Part shown: piece after piece, positions 44,177 through 50,343 of the stretch
Layout: every line of letters begins with the position of its first letter
Position numbering within the stretch: the first letter of the stretch is position 1
DNA from: Candidatus Phytoplasma meliae
GTDB taxonomy: Bacteria > Bacillota_I > Bacilli_A > Acholeplasmatales > Acholeplasmataceae
Assembly: GCF_016876135.2 (NCBI RefSeq)
Contig: NZ_JACAOD020000014.1
Coordinates: 1 to 50,343, forward strand
Direction: 5' to 3'
Length of the DNA: 50,343 nucleotides
The notes under the pieces: model-generated
What the model saw: only the letters and a program-made list of their open reading frames with translations
Told to the model about the DNA's origin: nothing
The model's database searches: none
Made by a program: the position numbers and the translations under genes

Positions 44177-44236
44177 GTTTCATTTGGTATATTGCAAATA
44201 TAATTTTAAGATGATATAAGTTTAAAGGAAGAATAT

Positions 44237-45223
44237 ATGATTATTTTATCTTTTGAAACTAGTTGTGATGAGACCAGTGTTGCTGTGACGCAAGATGGGA
44301 AAACAGTTTTATCTAATATTGTTTTTTCTCAAATTAAATATCATCAAATTTTTGGTGGTGTAGTTCCTGAAATAGCATCACGCAAACATATTCAATTTAT
44401 GACTTTGGTGTTGGAACAAGCTTTAAAAGAAGCACAAGTTCAACCTCAAGATATTGATTTAGTGGCGGTTACCCATGGACCTGGTTTAATTGGTTCTTTA
44501 TTAATTGGCATCAATGCTGCTAATGTTTTTGCTTATGTTCATCAAAAACCTCTTTTAGGCATTAATCACTTATTAGGACATGTTTATGCGGCTCAAATTG
44601 AGCACGAAATTAAACCTCCAGCATTAGTTCTTTTAATTTCAGGAGGACATACTGAATTGCTTTATTTAAAAGAACATGGGCAAATTGAAGTTTTAGGAAC
44701 CACTTTAGATGATGCTGTGGGAGAAGTTTATGATAAAATTGCTAAAGTACTTCAATTACCATATCCTGGAGGCCCTTTGATTGATCAATTAGCTCAACAA
44801 GGGCAAGATACTTATTGTTTCGTGAGACCTTATTTAAAAAATAATAATTTAAATTTTAGTTTTTCGGGTCTTAAAAGTCATTTAGTTAATTTAATTCTTA
44901 ATCGAAATATTGATACTTTAAATGTTTCAAATATTTGTGCTTCTTTTCAAGCTAGTGTGATTGATGTTTTGTTTGAAAAAACTAAAAGAGCGTTAACAAA
45001 ATATCCTGTTAAGCAGTTAATTGTAACAGGTGGAGTGGCTTCTAATATGGGTTTAAGACATAAATTTAGTAGTTGCTTTACACATTTAGAAGTTATTTTT
45101 CCAAGTGTTGCTTATTGTACTGATCAAGCAGCTATGATAGGGATTGCTGCTTATTATCAAAATAAAATTACTAAAGCTACTTATAAATATGATTTAACTG
45201 CCTTACCTAATTTAACTTTTTAA
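44237..45223 (+). CDS. tsaD: tRNA N6-threonylcarbamoyladenosine transferase TsaD
   Basis: The catalytic subunit for t6A37 in tRNAs reading ANN codons. The 328-residue ASKHA-fold protein has [13 protein letters not shown], the metal site H111/H115 ([10 protein letters not shown]), [26 protein letters not shown] and [19 protein letters not shown] precedes the ATG. Ends in a strong terminator that separates it from the surface operon. Confidence 0.97.
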   Translation: MIILSFETSCDETSVAVTQDGKTVLSNIVFSQIKYHQIFGGVVPEIASRKHIQFMTLVLEQALKEAQVQPQDIDLVAVTHGPGLIGSLLIGINAANVFAYVHQKPLLGINHLLGHVYAAQIEHEIKPPALVLLISGGHTELLYLKEHGQIEVLGTTLDDAVGEVYDKIAKVLQLPYPGGPLIDQLAQQGQDTYCFVRPYLKNNNLNFSFSGLKSHLVNLILNRNIDTLNVSNICASFQASVIDVLFEKTKRALTKYPVKQLIVTGGVASNMGLRHKFSSCFTHLEVIFPSVAYCTDQAAMIGIAAYYQNKITKATYKYDLTALPNLTF

Positions 45224-45234
45224 TAAATTAATAT

Positions 45235-45264
45235 AAAAGAGACTTTTATAAGTCTCTTTTTTTG
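45235..45264 (+). terminator. Rho-independent terminator after tsaD
   Basis: AAAAGAGACTT (45235-45245), loop TTAT, AAGTCTCTTTT (45250-45260), T-run. Confidence 0.92.
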
Positions 45265-45339
45265 TTTTAATAAAATGTGATCCAAAATATAAAAAAACAA
45301 GTAAAATACTCAGATATCAAGATTATATGAGCATAAAAC

Positions 45340-45367
45340 TTGTTTTTTTTTTTTTTTGGTGTATAAT
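45340..45367 (+). promoter_or_regulatory. Promoter with 15-T spacer tract upstream of the surface operon
   Basis: -35 TTGTTT (45340-45345), -10 TATAAT (45362-45367), 16-bp spacer. Fifteen consecutive T (45343-45357) fill the spacer and the end of the -35. A change in tract length would change the spacer and so promoter strength, the switch known for phase-variable lipoprotein genes of some mycoplasmas. Confidence 0.75.
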
Positions 45368-45372
45368 TGTAA

Positions 45373-45400
45373 TTAATAGTTATTTATTGATGACTATTAA
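45373..45400 (+). promoter_or_regulatory. Inverted repeat at the start of the surface operon transcript
   Basis: TTAATAGT (45373-45380) and ACTATTAA (45393-45400), 12-nt loop, begin 6 nt after the -10. The transcript would start with, or just inside, this hairpin, as for znuA and the minus-strand small protein pair. Operator or mRNA-stabilising hairpin are both possible. Confidence 0.55.
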
Positions 45401-45445
45401 ACTTAACACATAAGAAAATAAAAAGTAAAGAGGGTTAATTTTTAA

Positions 45446-46963
45446 ATGCAAAAACAAAAGAAATATAAAAATTATTACATTTTATTATTTTTAATATTTA
45501 ATATTTTAATTTATTTTAACTATAATAATTTTATTTATGCAGATGTTCCTCCAACAAACTCACCTGAAGAAGTCGATAATTCCACAACTACGAATGATCC
45601 ACAACAAAATAGCGATGCACATCAAAGATTTATAGATGCTTATAAAATTGCGAAGTTGAATGAATTCAAAACAACATTATGTAATTATGAAATAGTAGCA
45701 CAAGTAAATCAATTACCTGTTAATAAATGGGAATTTAAATTTATCGATACAAAAAATACAAATATTGTAAAACATTTAAAATTAACTTTTAATGAAATAC
45801 AAAATGATGAAAATTATGTTTACTATCAAATAAAAAATGATAATGAAAATTATAATTATATATGTAAATTTAATAAAAATACAAATAAAATTATTACAAG
45901 CACGTATTATCAACCAAATAGCGAAAAGATAGATTTTATGCATGAATTCGATCCACAAAGTGGTGAATTAATTAAAACAACTTCTTATAAAAGCAATGGG
46001 AATGATATTGTATATATTACACAATATGAATATCATAGTAATGGGAAATTGATTAAAGGTACAGAAAAACTGATGAACCCCGAAAAACTTCTTTGTATTA
46101 ACGAATATGACCCAACAACAGGTAAACAAATCAAAATAACCCGATGCAAACCAGATGGCACTATTTCTTTCATTCGAGAATACAATTCAACAACAGGCAA
46201 CCAAACCAAACTTACGTGGTACGACCGAAACGGTACCATTTTCTTAATCGACGAATTCGACCCAACAACAGGCAACCGAATCAAAGCAACCAAATACAAC
46301 CCAGATAGAACAATTAAATTTATTTTCGAATATAACCCATTCACATCTAAACCAACCAAATCAACCAACTACCACAACGGAACCATTTCCTTCATCGACG
46401 AATACAACCCAACAACAGGCAACCGAATCAAAACAACCCAATATAACGAAGATGGTAAAACAATTGCTTTTGTTAAAGATGAAAATGATAATATTATTTT
46501 AAATAATTCTAACAATAATCCACCTCAAGAATCATTAATCAATAAACTAACAAATAGAACAACGATTCGTATTACAGAAAGAAACCAAACACAAGCAAAA
46601 GAAACTATTCTGCAAGGGAATTCTTCTTTTCAAGATGAAACATTAATGGTTGAATTTCCACAAAATGAAAACTTTGTAGTGGTTAGTTCTAACAAATATA
46701 GTGGTAGAGTTCAAATCCCTTTTGAAATCGCTAATATAGAGGTATCACAAACATCTAATAATCCTAATAATGCAGATAATTTAAATAATAACAACATACA
46801 AGAAGATAAATCCAAATCAACAATGAAGCTATCAAACCCACCAAAAGATAAATCTCATAAAATGACTATAATCATAATTACCATAATCATTGCTCTTATT
46901 GCAGGAGGAATGGGTGGTTATTATTATTACATGAAAAAAATAGTTAAAAGGAACACTAAATAA
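45446..46963 (+). CDS. Secreted, C-terminally anchored DUF2963 repeat protein
   Basis: The 505-residue protein has a signal peptide (about 1-32, likely cut after YA), a Tyr/Asn-rich middle and several 20-25-residue repeats (about 165-345) of the type EYNPTTGNRIKTTQYNEDG, characteristic of DUF2963 proteins of phytoplasmas. A C-terminal membrane helix (about 470-493) is followed by a basic end, so the body should lie outside. Residues about 386-428 resemble the external modules of the next protein. The repeat-coding DNA uses C-ending codons and is GC-richer than the flanks (26 of 60 bases G/C at 46381-46440). Function unknown. First gene of the operon. Confidence 0.88.
   Translation: MQKQKKYKNYYILLFLIFNILIYFNYNNFIYADVPPTNSPEEVDNSTTTNDPQQNSDAHQRFIDAYKIAKLNEFKTTLCNYEIVAQVNQLPVNKWEFKFIDTKNTNIVKHLKLTFNEIQNDENYVYYQIKNDNENYNYICKFNKNTNKIITSTYYQPNSEKIDFMHEFDPQSGELIKTTSYKSNGNDIVYITQYEYHSNGKLIKGTEKLMNPEKLLCINEYDPTTGKQIKITRCKPDGTISFIREYNSTTGNQTKLTWYDRNGTIFLIDEFDPTTGNRIKATKYNPDRTIKFIFEYNPFTSKPTKSTNYHNGTISFIDEYNPTTGNRIKTTQYNEDGKTIAFVKDENDNIILNNSNNNPPQESLINKLTNRTTIRITERNQTQAKETILQGNSSFQDETLMVEFPQNENFVVVSSNKYSGRVQIPFEIANIEVSQTSNNPNNADNLNNNNIQEDKSKSTMKLSNPPKDKSHKMTIIIITIIIALIAGGMGGYYYYMKKIVKRNTK
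46089..46460 (+). repeat. GC-richer DUF2963-coding repeat block
   Basis: Tandem coding units of about 60-75 nt. For example CCAACAACAGGCAACCGAAT occurs at 46262 and again at 46409. Codons such as AAC, ACC, GAC and GGC dominate, unlike the A/T-ending codons on either side. Recent expansion or gene conversion from another DUF2963 locus is a reasonable explanation. Confidence 0.8.
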
Positions 46964-46993
46964 ATCTATTAAAATGCAGAAAGGGAAAAATAA

Positions 46994-48526
46994 ATGGAAA
47001 AAAATAAAAAGATAATTTTATTACTTCAAAAACTATCTTGTATCATCATTTGTTTTATATTTTTAGGAAATATGATAGTTAATCTTGTTGTACATGGCAC
47101 AACACACAATCAACAAGATCAATTACCAGATAAAGTTCAAAATACAAACTTAGGTTTATTAGAATATGCACTAGAAAGCGATATTAAGAAAGCATTACAG
47201 CAAAAGAATCCAACTTTAACTAATGATGATATAAATAATTTACAAGTTAATTTTATTCTTGATACAAACAAAGCAACTCTTACTTCTAGTCAATTATCAG
47301 GCGCAGTTGAAGTAATTTTTGAAATTAAACAAAAATTGAACCAAAAAATTAATAATAATATAGATTTAGGAACATTAAATTATAAAAAAGAAGAGGACGT
47401 TAAACAAGCGTTAAAAAAATTAAAAGAAGCAAATAAAATATCTTTAAACGATCAACAAATTGATAAGTTAAAAGTGGACTTCATTCCTTACCAAAATAAA
47501 GCAAATATTGCGTCTGATGAATTTAGTGGTCAAGTACAAGTAACTTTTAGCAAAGATTTTCTACCCAATGTTATAATAAGCGAAGAAATTAAAAAAGAAT
47601 TTGAACATATTATCAGATATTTTAAAGATTTTCAAATATATAAAGATGTAGGAGCTACACTACCAAAAGGATATATTTTGCATGGTCCTCCTGGAACAGG
47701 TAAAACTTATATTGTTGAACAATTAGAAAAAGAATTAGAAGGAGCTTATTTTATTTATAGATCAGGACCTGAATTTACAACATCGAGAGTAGGAGCTAGT
47801 GAAACATTAGTAAGAGATATGTTTAAAACAGCACAACATCAAAATAAACCTTGTGTTATTTTTATTGATGAAATTGATGCTATTCTTAGTAAAAGAGGTG
47901 CTACTGAAGGAGATTCAGGAGGAGCTGTTAGGAGTCATAATTCAACTGTTAACCAATTTTTAACAGAATTAGATGGCTTTAAAAAACATCCTTATCCTAT
48001 TATTGTAATTGGTGCCACCAATAAAGTAGAATTATTAGATGAAGCAGTTGTGCGTCCAGGAAGATTAGAAAAAAAGATTTTAATTAGTTTACCCAACAAA
48101 GAAGATACTAAAAAAATATTAGCTTTGTATCTTAAAAAAATTAATCTTGCATCAGATTTAAAAGAACATGGTCAATTAAAAGATGAATTTTTAAATTCAT
48201 TGGCAGAACAATGTTATGAATTAAAAATGAGTCCTGCTTCAATTAAATATTTTGTCAATGAAGCTGCTTTGATGGCTGTCGAACAAGAAGGTGAAGCAAC
48301 TATTTCTCAAAATAACTTACAAAAAGCTTTAGATAAATATCAAGATGAACAACTTAAAAAAATTATTAAACCACAAAACTTAGAAACTAAAACTTTTAGC
48401 ATTACAGAAAGCATACTATTGTGGAGCGCTATTTTAACTTTTGTTATCTTATTGATTTTATGTAGTTATTTATTTTTTAAAAAATATCAAAAAAAACAAC
48501 AACTTAAAATTTGGGGAGGAAATTAA
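46994..48526 (+). CDS. Membrane AAA+ ATPase with external repeat modules, FtsH-like but no protease domain
   Basis: The 510-residue protein: N-terminal membrane helix (about 8-33); two modules of about 60 residues (52-112, 124-187), each ending in a SG-x-V-x-V-x-F motif; AAA+ domain with Walker A GPPGTGKT (231-238), Walker B VIFIDEID (288-295) and second-region VRPGRLEK, where the second arginine finger is Lys (K360). A second helix lies at about 475-497. There is no HExxH. No membrane helix separates the modules from the ATPase, so both are predicted on one side of the membrane, which is puzzling. AGAAAGGG precedes the ATG. It lies between the DUF2963 protein and ftsH. Confidence 0.85.
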   Translation: MEKNKKIILLLQKLSCIIICFIFLGNMIVNLVVHGTTHNQQDQLPDKVQNTNLGLLEYALESDIKKALQQKNPTLTNDDINNLQVNFILDTNKATLTSSQLSGAVEVIFEIKQKLNQKINNNIDLGTLNYKKEEDVKQALKKLKEANKISLNDQQIDKLKVDFIPYQNKANIASDEFSGQVQVTFSKDFLPNVIISEEIKKEFEHIIRYFKDFQIYKDVGATLPKGYILHGPPGTGKTYIVEQLEKELEGAYFIYRSGPEFTTSRVGASETLVRDMFKTAQHQNKPCVIFIDEIDAILSKRGATEGDSGGAVRSHNSTVNQFLTELDGFKKHPYPIIVIGATNKVELLDEAVVRPGRLEKKILISLPNKEDTKKILALYLKKINLASDLKEHGQLKDEFLNSLAEQCYELKMSPASIKYFVNEAALMAVEQEGEATISQNNLQKALDKYQDEQLKKIIKPQNLETKTFSITESILLWSAILTFVILLILCSYLFFKKYQKKQQLKIWGGN

Positions 48527-48529
48527 AAA

Positions 48530-50335
48530 ATGCCAAAAATATTAAGAATGTTAAAAAAACCAAAAACTATAATAATTTTAAGTATGACAAGTTTACTTTT
48601 ATATTTGCTCTTTTTTGAATTAAGGCAACAATGGGAAGATCAAAACGGTTATTTGAATCCCATAGCATTAATCGAAAAAATAGAACAAACAGATGTTAAA
48701 GAATTAAAATCAATTAAAATAAGGATGTTAGGGGGAAGCATTACTAGACATTCAGAAGGAATTGAAAAAGTAATTGTTGAAACTAAAAATGACGGAACAT
48801 GGTATACTCATGCTGATACTCAATTTATGTTTGTTCACTTTCTTCATAAATTAGAAAAAATTGGTGATGAAAAAGGAAAATTAATTACTTATCTTAACAA
48901 TAAGCAATATTTTCAAACTAAACCATTTAGCATTGTTTTAAATCCTCTTTTAGGTATTTTATCTTCGGTATCTTCTGTTTGGTGGATGATTTATCTTTAT
49001 AGAACAAGAGCATTTAACAAAAAAGATAATAATTTTGCAATCACCAATAAACAAAAACAAATCACTTTCAAAGATGTTGCAGGCAATGAAGAAGAAAAAG
49101 CAGAATTAGTCGAAATGGTTGATTTCTTAAAACAACCTCAAAAATATCATAATATGGGTTCTCAAATTCCTAAAGGAGTTTTATTATCAGGGCCTCCTGG
49201 AACAGGAAAAACCTTACTTGCCAAAGCTTTAGCAGGAGAAGCAGGTGTTCCTTTTTACTCCGTAGCAGGTTCAGAATTTGTTGAAGTATATGTTGGAGTT
49301 GGTGCATCCCGTATTCGTGAATTATTTAAAGAAGTAAGAAAAAATGCCCCTTGTGTCTTATTCATTGATGAAATAGAGGTATTAGGAGGACAAAGAGGTG
49401 GTCATTCTTTTAATTCAGAAAAAGACCAAACCCTAAATCAACTTCTAACTGAAATGGATGGCTTTAATCCTTCTGCAGGAATTATTATTGTAGCAGCTAC
49501 TAATAGATCTGATATGCTTGATGCTGCCTTGTTGCGCCCCGGAAGATTTGACCGTCGTATTATGGTAACTCTTCCTGATGTTAAAGCCAGAGAAGCTATT
49601 TTAAAACTTCATGCTCAAAACAAAAAATTAGTTAAAGATATTGATTTTCATCAATTAGCCAAACAAACTCCTGGTATGAGTGGAGCAGAACTTGCTGCTG
49701 TATTAAATGAAGCCTCTATTTTAACTGTTAGAAATAATGAAAAACTAATTACTATGGATACCTTACAAGAAGCAATTGATCGTGTTTGGATGGGTCCTGC
49801 GAAAAAATCACGTAAATATACCGAAGAAGAAAGAAAAGAAACTGCCTATCATGAAGCAGGACATGCTGTTATTGGATTAAAAGTAAAAGATGCTCCTGCA
49901 ATTCAAAAAATTACCATTGTTCCACGTGGACAAGCAGGTGGTTATGTTTTATTTATGGAAGAAAAAGAATTATTTTTCCATTCTAAAAAACGTTTTCAAG
50001 CAAATATTGTATGTTCTTTGGCAGGAAGGGCAGCTGAAGAAATGATCTTTGGACTTGATAATATTAGTGATGGATGTTTCTCAGATTTTCAATCAGCTAC
50101 TAGAGTAGCCCGTGCAATGGTTACTAAATACGGAATGAGTGATTTAGGATTAATGCAAGATTCACCATTTGCAGATAAAAAAGCTATTAATGATGCTATG
50201 AAAAAAATTATTGATAATTGTTATCAAATTGCTCAAGATGTATTAAAAGAAAACCAAGATTTACTTCATAAAATAGCTAATTTATTACTGGAAAAAGAAA
50301 CTATTATCAAAGAAGAAATTGATAAATTAGTTTAA
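48530..50335 (+). CDS. ftsH: ATP-dependent zinc metalloprotease FtsH
   Basis: Complete membrane-bound AAA+ protease. The 601-residue protein has two membrane helices (about 12-30 and 135-160) around an external domain, then Walker A GPPGTGKT (221-228), pore loop [11 protein letters not shown], Walker [20 protein letters not shown] and [10 protein letters not shown] with both arginine fingers. The zinc site is H441, H445 (HEAGH) and D519. It therefore has the normal cytoplasmic catalytic orientation, unlike the single-pass copy at 3538. GGGGAGGA (48513-48520) lies inside the end of the preceding gene; the gap is 3 nt, so the two are tightly coupled. Confidence 0.96.
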   Translation: MPKILRMLKKPKTIIILSMTSLLLYLLFFELRQQWEDQNGYLNPIALIEKIEQTDVKELKSIKIRMLGGSITRHSEGIEKVIVETKNDGTWYTHADTQFMFVHFLHKLEKIGDEKGKLITYLNNKQYFQTKPFSIVLNPLLGILSSVSSVWWMIYLYRTRAFNKKDNNFAITNKQKQITFKDVAGNEEEKAELVEMVDFLKQPQKYHNMGSQIPKGVLLSGPPGTGKTLLAKALAGEAGVPFYSVAGSEFVEVYVGVGASRIRELFKEVRKNAPCVLFIDEIEVLGGQRGGHSFNSEKDQTLNQLLTEMDGFNPSAGIIIVAATNRSDMLDAALLRPGRFDRRIMVTLPDVKAREAILKLHAQNKKLVKDIDFHQLAKQTPGMSGAELAAVLNEASILTVRNNEKLITMDTLQEAIDRVWMGPAKKSRKYTEEERKETAYHEAGHAVIGLKVKDAPAIQKITIVPRGQAGGYVLFMEEKELFFHSKKRFQANIVCSLAGRAAEEMIFGLDNISDGCFSDFQSATRVARAMVTKYGMSDLGLMQDSPFADKKAINDAMKKIIDNCYQIAQDVLKENQDLLHKIANLLLEKETIIKEEIDKLV

Positions 50336-50343
50336 TTATTAAC

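Noticed and set aside
46033..46368. 111-codon minus-strand frame opposite the DUF2963 repeats
   Set aside because: It mirrors the repeat periodicity of the plus-strand gene and has no promoter or ribosome-binding site.
1..50343. tRNA or rRNA genes, CRISPR arrays, insertion sequences, phage or mobile-unit genes
   Set aside because: No cloverleaf-like GC-rich stretch, no spaced repeats, no transposase, integrase or replication genes of mobile units were seen in the gaps or frames.

Overview
The window looks like the origin-proximal end of a phytoplasma chromosome ('Candidatus Phytoplasma', Acholeplasmatales). The evidence is a very AT-rich sequence, dnaA followed by dnaN at the left edge, TGA used as a real stop (for example ileS and yqeG) with Trp encoded by TGG, no cell-wall genes, and several phytoplasma-type families: multiple FtsH/HflB and AAA+ membrane ATPases, DUF2963-type repeat proteins, a 2-hydroxycarboxylate (malate/citrate) symporter and P-type cation ATPases. 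An aster-yellows-group strain would fit, but I cannot prove the species.

Layout. 1-3308: AT-rich origin region, dnaA, dnaN, with two short tandem-repeat loci. 3538-5196: an FtsH-like protease with only one membrane segment. 5271-9529: a Zn/Mn ABC transporter operon (binding protein, ATPase, two permeases) behind a promoter and a 10-bp inverted repeat. 9829-13271: accessory stretch with a repeat-rich coiled-coil surface protein, a decayed ABC transporter, a small coiled-coil protein and a secreted YD/DUF2963-like protein. 13415-15723 (minus): two MetQ-like binding proteins without signal peptides, then a SufU scaffold. 16634-21051: DEAD-box helicase, endonuclease IV, a probable small membrane ORF and the 2HCT symporter. 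21158-27778: housekeeping run alaS, ruvX, yrrM/trmR, greA, yqeG, yqeK, rsmD, yneF; the alaS-ruvX-yrrM-greA order matches Bacillus. 27830-34530: osmC (minus), rsgA, ychF, ileS, yitT-like. 34718-42428: a Ca-type and an Mg-type P-type ATPase around two small minus-strand membrane proteins and rpsD. 42515-45223: cdaA (c-di-AMP synthase), degV, tsaD. 45340-50335: a three-gene surface operon.

The most interesting part is the right end. A secreted DUF2963 repeat protein, an FtsH-like AAA+ ATPase without a protease domain, and a complete FtsH form a tight operon. The first two share an extracellular sequence module. The promoter carries a 15-T tract exactly between its -35 and -10 boxes, which is the arrangement expected for phase variation. 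A 40-nt near-copy of this promoter (37/40 identical) drives the minus-strand small membrane proteins 7 kb away. Both transcripts, and that of the metal transporter, would begin with an inverted repeat.

Many start codons needed correction from the longest reading frame. Several genes start at TTG or GTG, and ruvX appears to start at ATT.
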